Of a DNA stretch of 7,768 nt, positions 1-6,325 are shown piece by piece; the first letter of the stretch is position 1; every line of letters begins with the position of its first letter. This DNA comes from Bradyrhizobium sp. (GTDB lineage: Bacteria; Pseudomonadota; Alphaproteobacteria; Rhizobiales; Xanthobacteraceae), in contig JAQGKJ010000728.1 in assembly GCA_028290165.1 (NCBI GenBank), positions 1 to 7,768 on the forward strand. Direction: 5' to 3'. Below the pieces are notes generated by a model, which saw only the letters and a program-made list of their open reading frames with translations, did not search any database and was not told the DNA's origin. Position numbers and translations under genes: made by a program.

Positions 1-600
1 CCCGTCGCCGTCGTTGAAGACGTGCAGGGCAAGGTCACCGGCGTCGAGTTCATGGACTATGTCGCTCCCGGAAAAGTCATCAAGCTCGGGCAGGGCGGCG
101 TGGTCGTGCTCGGCTACATGAAATCCTGCTGGCGCGAAACCATTTCGGGAATCGGAACCGTGGTCGTGGGCGCGGAAGAGAGCCTGGTCCACCTAGGCGA
201 CGTCAAGGGCGGCAAGGTACAATGCGACTCCAGCCATTCGCAGTTGACCACTCGCGAGGTCGGCGAAAGCGCCGCGACGGTGGTCCGCAGCCTGGACGAC
301 AAGCGCTCGGCGTCGCCGCCGCTGACGCTTTACGGCCTGTCGCCGTTTGTAGAGACCACGAATCGTGGAAAGCTGGTGGTGGAACGGCTCGATGTGAAGG
401 GCGAGCGGTATGCGGTGGACCTCACCCCGGCTTCGGTCGTGCGGGGCAAGTTCTACGACTTTGCCAAGACCGGCACGACGCTGAAGCCGGGCGGCACCTA
501 TGCGGCAAGCCTGGGGTCGCAGCGAATTGTGTTCGTGGTCGATCGCCAGGCCGAACCCGGCGCGGCCCCGATCATCGGCCGCCGGGTGCGTCTGGAATAG
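1..600 (+). CDS. Probable exported FecR-like hypothetical protein (5' end missing)
   Basis: The reading frame is open from the window edge to a TAG stop at 598-600, giving 199 visible residues; the true start and any signal peptide lie upstream. The first 65 or so residues are rich in Val and Gly and contain short beta-strand-like runs (VAVVEDVQGKV, VIKLGQGGVVVLGY, GIGTVVVGAEE). This resembles the small beta-rich FecR-type domain found in periplasmic sensor proteins. The second half has further beta-like segments (GKLVVERLDVKG, QRIVFVVDRQA). Two cysteines are visible and there is no membrane helix. The adenylate cyclase start codon follows after 31 nt, so the two genes are very likely cotranscribed. 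Proteins of this look beside CHASE2 cyclases are familiar to me from Rhizobiales genomes, usually labelled hypothetical. The family assignment is tentative; the coding call is firm. Confidence 0.7.
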   Translation, partial: PVAVVEDVQGKVTGVEFMDYVAPGKVIKLGQGGVVVLGYMKSCWRETISGIGTVVVGAEESLVHLGDVKGGKVQCDSSHSQLTTREVGESAATVVRSLDDKRSASPPLTLYGLSPFVETTNRGKLVVERLDVKGERYAVDLTPASVVRGKFYDFAKTGTTLKPGGTYAASLGSQRIVFVVDRQAEPGAAPIIGRRVRLE

Positions 601-631
601 TCGGGCGAGCTTCGGTAGCCTGGCCACCGCC

Positions 632-2782
632 ATGGGCAGCGCCCTCAGACGAGATGCCGTCGTGATCCTTCTCGTCGCCTTGGCCTGTGGCCTCGTCTCC
701 AACCTTTCCCCGTTCGGCCTGATCCATGGCTGGTCGATCGACGCTCTCACCGCGCTGCGTTGGCAAGTGTTCGGCGCGCGCTTTGATCCCGCCTCCACCC
801 CGGTCGCCGTGATCGCGATCGATGAGGAGACCTATCAGACACCACCCTTCAAGGGGTCGCCGACGCTGACCTGGACCACCGAAATCGGCCGGGTTCTGAA
901 CGCGGTCATCGATGGCGGAGCCAAGGTCGTCGGCTTCGATATCATACTGCCGACGTCGATCGAACTTTCCGAAATTCCCTTTGGCAGTGATTTGCTCGGC
1001 GAGCGAATGCGCGGTTTTGATCGGGATTTCCTTCGATCTCTTGCCAAGGGATCTGCCGCAGGCAAGGTGGTGCTGGGCGAGACCCTGCGCGGCGACCGGC
1101 CTGCAGCCGGACAACGGATCGCGGTCGGTCAGCAGAAGAACATCCGGGCGCTCAATATATATTCCGATCCCGACGACGTGGTGCGCAGAGTGCCGCTGAC
1201 GTTCGAGGGTGACGGAAAGAAAATACCATCGATGGCGCTGGAGCTCGCGTCGCGCGCGCTCAACGCCGAACCGGCATGGGGCGAGGACGGGAGCGTGACG
1301 CTCGCCGGCTATCGCATTCCAGGCGCGGTGCCGAATACGATGACCCTGAATTTCGAGGGCGGCGCCAACGACGTTCAGACTTTTTCGTTCGCCGATCTGC
1401 ATGCCTGTGTCGAGCGCAACAATACGGATTTCTTCCAGCGCGAATTTGCGGGCAAGGTCGTCATCATCGGCACGCTGCTTGATTCGGAAGACCGAAAGCT
1501 CACGTCAAAGCGTTTTGCGACCGGCTTCGACGGATCGCGGGCGCCGCGCTGCGCGTTGCCGCCGGCGCCGCCGCCCGCCGGGCAATTCAGGCGCAGTTCG
1601 ATCGCCGGCGTTTATATTCATGCCACCGCCGTCCATAATCTGATGACCCGGGACGCCGTTGTCGAACCTGGCCGCGTGCCGGCGGCGATCATCGCCATCG
1701 CCTTCGCCGCGCTGGCTGCGCTCGCGGCGCGCATGCTGGCACCGGGCGCCGCCGCATTTGTCTATCTCGGCATGGTCGCGATCTGGACTTCATGCGCAAC
1801 ACTTGCATTTACACGGTCGCTGGCGTTGCCGCTCAGCGAACCATTTATCGCCGGGCTTGTGTCGATGGCGGCGATCGTCGCATATCGCCTCGTGGTTACC
1901 GACAAGGGAGAGCGATTGCTCCGAAAAAGTTTCGCGCTCTATCTCGCGCCGCAGGTCATCGACAAGATGCTGGCGTCGAAAAAGCTGCCGGTGCTGGGCG
2001 GCGAAACCCGTGACGTCACGGTGTTCTTTTCGGATCTGGCGGGTTTTTCCTCGATCTCCGAGAAAATGACGCCGGCAGAACTGGTGAGGTTCATGAACGA
2101 GTATCTTTCGGCCATGACCGACATTATCGAGAGCAAGGGCGGCTATATCGATAAATATATCGGCGACTCGATCGTGGCGGTGTTCGGTGCGCCGGCCGAC
2201 GATCGCGATCACGCGAGCAATGCGGCGCGCGCCGCGCTCGGCTGCCGTGCGCGTCTCGACGAACTCAATCAAGGCTCCGCCGCCTTTCAGGGTTTTGAGG
2301 TGGCGCACCGTATGGGGCTCAATTCCGGCGAGGCGCTGGTCGGCAACATCGGCTCGCGGCGCCGCTTCAACTATTCGGTGATGAGCGACGCGGTGAACGT
2401 CGCCTCAAGGCTCGAGGGTGCCAACAAGTATTACGACACCACGATCGCCGCCTCGGAGATGACGGTCGCGCGGACGGGATTCGCGTTCGCATGGCGCGAA
2501 CTTGATGCCATCCGGGTGCTGGGGCGCTCCGCCCCGGTCAAGATCTACGAGCTGCTTGCGGAAGCGGGGCAGGAGACGCCCCAGCAGGCCGCGGCGGCCG
2601 CCGCCTATGCCGAGGGTCTCGTGCATTGGCGGATCCGCGAATTCGACGCCGCGGCAAGATGCTTTGAATCCGTCGCCGAATTCGACCAGCCATCCGCTCT
2701 GTTTCTCAAGCGGGCGAACGCCTTGAGAAGCCATCCGCCGGGTCCGGATTGGGAGCCGGTCAGTACATTGGAAGCCAAATAG
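632..2782 (+). CDS. CHASE2-domain class III adenylate cyclase, membrane-bound
   Basis: This enzyme should convert ATP to cAMP under control of an extracytoplasmic sensor. With ATG 632 it has 716 residues. Residues 8-27 form an N-terminal membrane helix. A CHASE2 sensor spans about 33-338, beginning near PVAVIAIDEETY and ending near GVYIHATAVHNL. Three hydrophobic helices follow at about 349-368, 372-394 and 403-422, then a helical linker (422-449) and a cyclase catalytic domain (about 455-645). Metal-binding aspartates are D468 (FFSDLAGF) and D512 (KYIGDS), 44 residues apart as in Rv1625c. K508 is the adenine-recognising lysine. S582 occupies the second substrate-specifying position. N589 and R593 (NVASR) are the transition-state residues. 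Residues 654-702 resemble the TPR-like tail common in rhizobial cyclases. The frame is open further upstream, but ATG 632 puts the first helix at the N-terminus and avoids overlapping the previous gene. The Shine-Dalgarno sequence is weak, which fits translational coupling. Confidence 0.95.
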   Translation: MGSALRRDAVVILLVALACGLVSNLSPFGLIHGWSIDALTALRWQVFGARFDPASTPVAVIAIDEETYQTPPFKGSPTLTWTTEIGRVLNAVIDGGAKVVGFDIILPTSIELSEIPFGSDLLGERMRGFDRDFLRSLAKGSAAGKVVLGETLRGDRPAAGQRIAVGQQKNIRALNIYSDPDDVVRRVPLTFEGDGKKIPSMALELASRALNAEPAWGEDGSVTLAGYRIPGAVPNTMTLNFEGGANDVQTFSFADLHACVERNNTDFFQREFAGKVVIIGTLLDSEDRKLTSKRFATGFDGSRAPRCALPPAPPPAGQFRRSSIAGVYIHATAVHNLMTRDAVVEPGRVPAAIIAIAFAALAALAARMLAPGAAAFVYLGMVAIWTSCATLAFTRSLALPLSEPFIAGLVSMAAIVAYRLVVTDKGERLLRKSFALYLAPQVIDKMLASKKLPVLGGETRDVTVFFSDLAGFSSISEKMTPAELVRFMNEYLSAMTDIIESKGGYIDKYIGDSIVAVFGAPADDRDHASNAARAALGCRARLDELNQGSAAFQGFEVAHRMGLNSGEALVGNIGSRRRFNYSVMSDAVNVASRLEGANKYYDTTIAASEMTVARTGFAFAWRELDAIRVLGRSAPVKIYELLAEAGQETPQQAAAAAAYAEGLVHWRIREFDAAARCFESVAEFDQPSALFLKRANALRSHPPGPDWEPVSTLEAK

Positions 2783-2798
2783 GCGCGCGCGGGACCGT

Positions 2799-2818
2799 CG
2801 GCGGCTTTAGCGTCGCCG
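2799..2818 (+). terminator. Possible weak hairpin terminator after the cyclase gene
   Basis: CGGCGGC at 2799-2805 pairs with GTCGCCG at 2812-2818 to form a seven-pair RNA stem (one G-U) with a six-base loop. It begins 16 nt after the cyclase stop codon. The sequence behind it is only moderately T-rich with no true T tract, so an intrinsic terminator is possible but weak. Confidence 0.3.
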
Positions 2819-2829
2819 TGGATTGATTG

Positions 2830-2857
2830 TTGAAATTGTGCCGCGGCTATCTATGCT
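2830..2857 (+). promoter_or_regulatory. Candidate sigma-70 promoter for the 128-aa protein gene
   Basis: TTGAAA at 2830-2835 (5 of 6 to TTGACA) is separated by 16 nt from TATGCT at 2852-2857 (4 of 6 to TATAAT). Transcription would start near 2864, just before the AGAGG ribosome site at 2865-2869. The box overlaps the in-frame ATG at 2853, so if this promoter is real the ATG at 2853 cannot be the start on that transcript. Confidence 0.4.
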
Positions 2858-2876
2858 TGCCGACAGAGGCATGGCG

Positions 2877-3263
2877 ATGTGGTGGTTCAAGCGGGGCAAG
2901 CGCAAGGAAATCTGGGACGAAGAAATCCAGTGGCCGATTGGCGACATTGAAGCAGCCCACAAGATCCGCGACATCTGCCGTTCGGCAGTCGACAGCGCCG
3001 AGAAAGTGGGTGGCTTTGCCGGCCGTCCCGATAACAAGAAGAACCAATACGAGGCCGACCGCTACGAGCGCGCCGCCAAGGCCGCGATGGCAATCGCCAT
3101 CAAGATTTCCGATGACCTGCTGCGGGATTCCTCGGTGCGCCAGATCGTGAATTTGTGCATGAAGGCTGACGACTTGAAGACGGCGCGGATATTGTTTCGC
3201 GCGATTCAGTCCATCTCGATCAGGGAAGATGTGATCAATGAGCACCCGATACTGCGGCTGTGA
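2877..3263 (+). CDS. Conserved-looking hypothetical protein, 128 aa
   Basis: I do not recognise a family. The protein opens with MWWFKRGKRKEIWDEE, an aromatic then strongly basic N-terminus, followed by mostly amphipathic helical sequence. Examples are DIEAAHKIRDICRSAVDSAEKV and YERAAKAAMAIAIKISDDLLRD. It ends in a segment with a weak helical-repeat feel (IVNLCMKADDLKTARILFRAIQSI). No membrane helix, signal peptide or catalytic motif is visible; it is probably a soluble cytoplasmic helical protein. In-frame ATGs exist at 2853, 2871 and 2877. AGAGG at 2865-2869 is 7 nt from ATG 2877 but only 1 nt from ATG 2871, so 2877 is preferred. The hydrolase gene begins 18 nt after its stop, suggesting a two-gene unit. 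The ordinary composition and codon pattern support a real gene. Confidence 0.75.
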   Translation: MWWFKRGKRKEIWDEEIQWPIGDIEAAHKIRDICRSAVDSAEKVGGFAGRPDNKKNQYEADRYERAAKAAMAIAIKISDDLLRDSSVRQIVNLCMKADDLKTARILFRAIQSISIREDVINEHPILRL

Positions 3264-3281
3264 ACGGTTGGCAGAAGCGAG

Positions 3282-3965
3282 ATGAACGTCGTCAGCCCGC
3301 AAAATATGAAACTGAAGGTCGATGGCGCGAATGAGGTTTCCGCGCTCCTGCTCCGGCCGCCGGCGGCGCGGGCGTGTTATGTCTTTGCCCATGGCGCCGG
3401 CGCGGGGATGACCCATCAATTCATGGAGACGGTCGCGACCGGACTTTGCGAGCGTGCTATCGCGACGTTGCGCTATCAATTCCCCTACATGGAGAAGCGC
3501 AGCAGGCGGCCGGATGCGCCGGCTATCGCGCATGCCACGGTGCGGGCCGCCGTGGCGGAAGCTGCGCGATCCTGCCCGGGGCTCGGTCTGATCGCCGGCG
3601 GCAAATCGTTCGGCGGCCGCATGACATCGCAAGCGCAAGCCGTTGCGCCGTTGGCCGGCGTCCACAGGCTGGCGTTCCTGGGCTTTCCCCTGCATCCGGC
3701 CGGCAAGCCGTCCGACACCAGGGCCAAGCATCTATTTGATGTCCGTGTCCCCATGCTCTTTATCCAGGGCACCCGTGACAAGCTTGCCGAGTCACAACTG
3801 CTTGAGCCGCTGGTGAAGCGGCTTGGCAAATACGCGTCGCTCCACCAAGTGCAGGAGGCGGATCATTCCTTCCATGTCTCCGCGCGTTCTGGCAGGAATG
3901 ATCGCGATGCCATGAGCGAAGTCATAAATACGTTATCGGCCTGGATTGGCGCGACGGCAGGGTAA
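3282..3965 (+). CDS. Alpha/beta hydrolase, KANL3/Tex30 (dienelactone-hydrolase-like) type
   Basis: This is a 227-residue single-domain alpha/beta hydrolase without a signal peptide, so it should act in the cytoplasm. The oxyanion-hole loop HGAGAG lies at residues 37-42. The nucleophile elbow GKSFGG puts Ser109 at the catalytic position. Asp166 (QGTRDKL) and His195 (EADHSFHV) complete the triad at the expected spacing. The short length, the HGAGAG/GKSFGG pair and the GFPLHP segment after the elbow fit the KANL3/Tex30-like hydrolase group often found in alphaproteobacteria, whose substrate is unknown. ATG 3282 is the first start after the preceding gene; a second ATG at 3306 is possible but would trim the first beta strand. 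The ribosome site is weak (GAAGCGAG directly before the ATG). It probably shares a transcript with the 128-aa gene. Confidence 0.9.
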   Translation: MNVVSPQNMKLKVDGANEVSALLLRPPAARACYVFAHGAGAGMTHQFMETVATGLCERAIATLRYQFPYMEKRSRRPDAPAIAHATVRAAVAEAARSCPGLGLIAGGKSFGGRMTSQAQAVAPLAGVHRLAFLGFPLHPAGKPSDTRAKHLFDVRVPMLFIQGTRDKLAESQLLEPLVKRLGKYASLHQVQEADHSFHVSARSGRNDRDAMSEVINTLSAWIGATAG

Positions 3966-3980
3966 CGGCGACACTCGCCG
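3966..3980 (+). terminator. Short perfect hairpin directly after the hydrolase stop
   Basis: CGGCGA at 3966-3971 and TCGCCG at 3975-3980 form a perfect 6-bp stem with a three-base loop, immediately after the TAA at 3963-3965. No T tract follows, so it could be a weak or Rho-assisted terminator, or an mRNA 3'-end stabilising structure. Confidence 0.25.
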
Positions 3981-4096
3981 GTTCCCCCGACGGAAAAGAA
4001 AACAACTTGCGGGCGCACTGCTGCCCCAACCGCGCCATAGCGTCAATCGTAATCAGCCCGGGGGATAGTTATCTTCAATCGACAAAGGGCAGGAAT

Positions 4097-4675
4097 GTGG
4101 ACGTAAAAGCAGCGACGCCCGCCGATCCGCGGTTTGGTGAGGTGATCACCACCGAACAGCAATTAAGGAAAATCGTCGGACCCGCGAACCGGTGGTTCAC
4201 CAGCAAGATACTGCACAGGCTCGATCGCAGTTGCCGGAAGTTCATCGCGGCATCGCCCTTCGTCGTGGTTGGCTCGACCAATCCGCTTGGCATGGTCGAT
4301 CTCTCGCCCAAGGGAGATCGCGCGGGATTCGTAAGGTCGCTCGATGACGAGACCCTTGCGATCCCGGATCGCCGCGGCAACCGCCGCGTCGACACCTTCC
4401 ACAACGTGCTGCAGAATCCGGGTGTCGGCCTGATCTTCTTTATTCCCGGGCAGCGCGAGACGCTTCGCGTGACCGGCCGGGCCCTGATCGTGCGCGATCA
4501 CGGCCTGCGCAGCACCATGATCGACAATGGCCGTATGCCCGATCTCGCGATGGTCGTCATCGTCGAGCAGGCATTCTTCCATTGCGGCAAGTGCATCACG
4601 CGCTCCAATCTCTGGGATTACGAAGGCCATCGGGAGCGGGCGGACGCATTTTCCTCCGCCGCCGCGCCTGCTTGA
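4097..4675 (+). CDS. PPOX-class FMN-dependent protein, DR_2398/MSMEG_1061 type
   Basis: This is a 192-residue pyridoxamine-5'-phosphate-oxidase-like flavoprotein with a split-barrel fold, expected in the cytoplasm. Family-typical signatures are visible: DLSPKGD at 68-74, IPDRRGNRRVDTFHN at 89-103, the strand RVTGRA at 124-129, and the C-terminal FFHCGKCITRSNLW at 160-173. The arrangement matches the DR_2398/MSMEG_1061-type PPOX group of about 200 residues rather than true PdxH; the natural substrate is unknown. The frame is open upstream to a TTG at 4007. I chose GTG 4097 because AAAGGG at 4084-4089 sits 7 nt before it and the resulting length fits the family. An ATG at 4095 is out of frame. 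The gene converges on the P450 gene with 27 nt between the stops. I see no clear promoter in 3981-4083. Confidence 0.9.
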   Translation: MDVKAATPADPRFGEVITTEQQLRKIVGPANRWFTSKILHRLDRSCRKFIAASPFVVVGSTNPLGMVDLSPKGDRAGFVRSLDDETLAIPDRRGNRRVDTFHNVLQNPGVGLIFFIPGQRETLRVTGRALIVRDHGLRSTMIDNGRMPDLAMVVIVEQAFFHCGKCITRSNLWDYEGHRERADAFSSAAAPA

Positions 4676-4702
4676 TAGATGTACCGTCCTTCGAGAAGCC
4701 GA

Positions 4703-6115
4703 TTACGACAGCCGCTTTGTGATGATCATGGGCAGGCCGTTCGCCGGTCGCAGCGTTACCCTTAACATCGGCCATACCGGGTGCCCCGGCCGCAGCTGAA
4801 AGCGGGAGTGTTTCATGATGACGGCCAATACCAGCGTCGCCTCCTGAAGCGCGAAAGTGGAGCCGATGCATTTGCGCGCTCCGGCGCCAAAGGGAAGATA
4901 GGCAAATCGATCGATCGTCGCGCGCGCATCGCCGAGAAAGCGCCGAGGGTCGAACGCGTCAGGGCAGTCCCACAGCAGGCGATGCCGCTGCAGCACATAG
5001 GGCGAAATGACGATCAGCGATCCCGGCCTCGCTCGCTCGCCGTTCAAGTCGTCGCCAGCGAGCGCGACGCGGCTGATCGCGGCGATCGGCGGATAGAGAC
5101 GGATCGTCTCCTCGATGACGGCACGCGTTTCGACCAGACGATCGGCAATGCCGGGCGCAGATCCGGTGAGTTCGCGGTCGACTTCGGCCTCCACCCGCTC
5201 GCGCCATTCCGGCGACTGCGAAAGCAGGAACATGGTCCAGCTCAGAGTATTCGCCGTGGTTTCGTGACCGGCCGCGATGAAGGTCAGGATGTTGGAGCGC
5301 ACCTCGCCTTCGCTAAGACGATCTTCGCTTGCCGTATCGAGGGCCTGCAGCAGATGGGTCAGAAGGTCGCTCGGAGCGCTATCGGGCTGCTCGGCCAGGA
5401 TTCGCCGGCGGGCGGATATCACCCGGTCGACTTCCGTCTCGAAGAATCTCAGCGTCGAGCGTACCCGGAACCGGCTGAGCCGCGGCACAAAGTCAGGCAC
5501 GCCGAGAACGTCGAGCGGACTGATCTTGCCGATCGTATTGAAATACGTCGTCATCGCGAGGCGGATCGCCTCGGCGTCCGATCCGAAGCCGTCCGAGAAG
5601 ATGGTGCGCTCGACGACATCCAGCGTGACCTTGGCCATCTCGGCGGCTACGTCGATGGTCGCGCAGTCTCCATGACCAGACCACCGCTCGACCAGGGCCT
5701 CGGCGGCCTCCATCATCGCGGCTGTAAAATCCATCACCGTCCTGCGCGCAAACATCGGGGCGATAATCCGTCGCTGCAGACGCCACTGCTCGCCCTCGGC
5801 GCTCAACAGGCCGTCACTCAAACCCGCCGACAGGACCCGGCGCTGCAGCCGTTCCTTTTGGTAATTTGTGGCATTCTCCAAGAGAACGTGGCGGATGGCG
5901 CCGGGTTCGTGAACCAGCAGCGTGTGCCCGATCGGCAATCCGCCCGCCACGATCGGTTGTTCGAAGTGCTGCGTGGCCCAGCATTCGAGCGGGTTACGCT
6001 TCAACGTGCGGAGAAGTGCGATCGGCGGCAGCGGGCGCGCTTGCGGCCTCGGCGCGGGCGGACAGTACGCGCGTTCGACGGCTGACCGGTCGCTGTGTTC
6101 GATGACGTCGAGCAT
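4703..6115 (-). CDS. Cytochrome P450
   Basis: This is a complete 470-residue soluble P450 monooxygenase with no N-terminal membrane helix and a proline-rich N-terminus (residues 19-31). Motifs in order are the C-helix WRLQR at 111-115, the I-helix AAGHETT at 281-287 (oxygen-activation groove), ExxR at 336-339 (ETIR), FDPRRF at 388-393, and the heme loop FGAGARKCIG at 409-418 with Cys416 as thiolate ligand. The AGHETTANT and FGAGARKCIG forms resemble the CYP102/CYP4-like branch more than the camphor-hydroxylase branch. I cannot name a CYP family or substrate. No ferredoxin or reductase is encoded in the window, so redox partners must come from elsewhere. Start ATG 6113-6115 is supported by GGGA about 8 nt upstream. 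It is followed convergently by the PPOX gene and is divergent from the propeller gene. An EcfG-type promoter lies 38 nt upstream. Confidence 0.96.
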   Translation of the reverse strand: MLDVIEHSDRSAVERAYCPPAPRPQARPLPPIALLRTLKRNPLECWATQHFEQPIVAGGLPIGHTLLVHEPGAIRHVLLENATNYQKERLQRRVLSAGLSDGLLSAEGEQWRLQRRIIAPMFARRTVMDFTAAMMEAAEALVERWSGHGDCATIDVAAEMAKVTLDVVERTIFSDGFGSDAEAIRLAMTTYFNTIGKISPLDVLGVPDFVPRLSRFRVRSTLRFFETEVDRVISARRRILAEQPDSAPSDLLTHLLQALDTASEDRLSEGEVRSNILTFIAAGHETTANTLSWTMFLLSQSPEWRERVEAEVDRELTGSAPGIADRLVETRAVIEETIRLYPPIAAISRVALAGDDLNGERARPGSLIVISPYVLQRHRLLWDCPDAFDPRRFLGDARATIDRFAYLPFGAGARKCIGSTFALQEATLVLAVIMKHSRFQLRPGHPVWPMLRVTLRPANGLPMIITKRLS

Positions 6116-6152
6116 AGCAGCGATCCCGTCTGTCGCCCGAGTATAAGGCTAA

Positions 6153-6178
6153 AACGCAGGTTCCATTGCTCTGGTTCC
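6153..6178 (-). promoter_or_regulatory. EcfG-type (general stress response) promoter for the P450 gene
   Basis: On the minus strand GGAAC (complement of 6174-6178) is followed after exactly 17 nt by CGTT (complement of 6153-6156). This matches the published alphaproteobacterial EcfG/PhyR general-stress consensus GGAAC-N16/17-CGTT at every defined position. The -10 element ends 37 nt before the P450 ATG, leaving a leader of about 30 nt that contains the GGGA ribosome site. A second GGAACC (6159-6164 complement) sits 14 bp downstream inside the spacer, with no matching -10. Confidence 0.65.
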
Positions 6179-6207
6179 CCCTCGATACCTGCGCTCCCCG
6201 GAGGAAT

Positions 6208-6225
6208 CCAGTCCTTTTGGGCTGG
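6208..6225 (+). other. Hairpin with UUUU loop in the divergent intergenic region
   Basis: CCAGTCC at 6208-6214 and GGGCTGG at 6219-6225 can form a seven-pair stem (one G-U) with a TTTT loop. GTTTGTT follows. It looks like a weak terminator or a leader structure, but no plus-strand gene lies immediately upstream, so its role is unclear. Confidence 0.25.
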
Positions 6226-6230
6226 GTTTG

Positions 6231-6243
6231 TTGACAGCTGTCA
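6231..6243 (+). promoter_or_regulatory. TTGACA box overlapping a perfect 12-bp palindrome (candidate operator)
   Basis: A consensus -35 hexamer TTGACA lies at 6231-6236. Overlapping it is TGACAGCTGTCA at 6232-6243, a perfect 12-bp inverted repeat. It lies 82 bp before the propeller start. The -10 candidates at the right distance are poor (CGCAAT at 6255-6260, spacing 18). A dimeric regulator binding here could block the propeller promoter; no matching regulator is encoded in the window. Confidence 0.35.
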
Positions 6244-6325
6244 TAGAAGGGCAGCGCAATCTTGCCGGTTGGCCAATTACTACGTACGCTGCCGGACAAT
6301 CAGAATGAACGGGAGCTCGACGCCC

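Noticed and set aside
500..631. Upstream extension of the cyclase frame to 500
   Set aside because: It would overlap the preceding gene by 101 bp and add a Arg/Ser/Pro-rich segment before the N-terminal membrane helix; ATG 632 gives the normal CHASE2 cyclase topology.
1154..1163. AATATATATT palindrome
   Set aside because: It lies inside the cyclase CHASE2 coding region and encodes part of LNIYSD; an isolated 10-bp AT palindrome there has no support as a regulatory site.
2847..3731. 294-codon open frame on the minus strand across the 128-aa gene and the hydrolase
   Set aside because: It runs antisense to a hydrolase with an intact catalytic triad and shows no domain of its own.
3981..4096. 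Promoter for the PPOX gene
   Set aside because: I looked for TTGACA/TATAAT-like pairs and for GGAAC-CGTT and found no convincing spacing; the gene may be read from upstream.
4676..4702. Possible bidirectional terminator between the convergent PPOX and P450 genes
   Set aside because: The only dyad is CTTC/GAAG with a two-base loop and no T tract; too small to call.
4781..6085. 434-codon open frame on the plus strand, antisense to the P450 gene
   Set aside because: The P450 on the opposite strand has every family motif. The antisense translation is rich in Arg, Asp and Gln with no recognisable domain, as expected for a GC-rich shadow frame.
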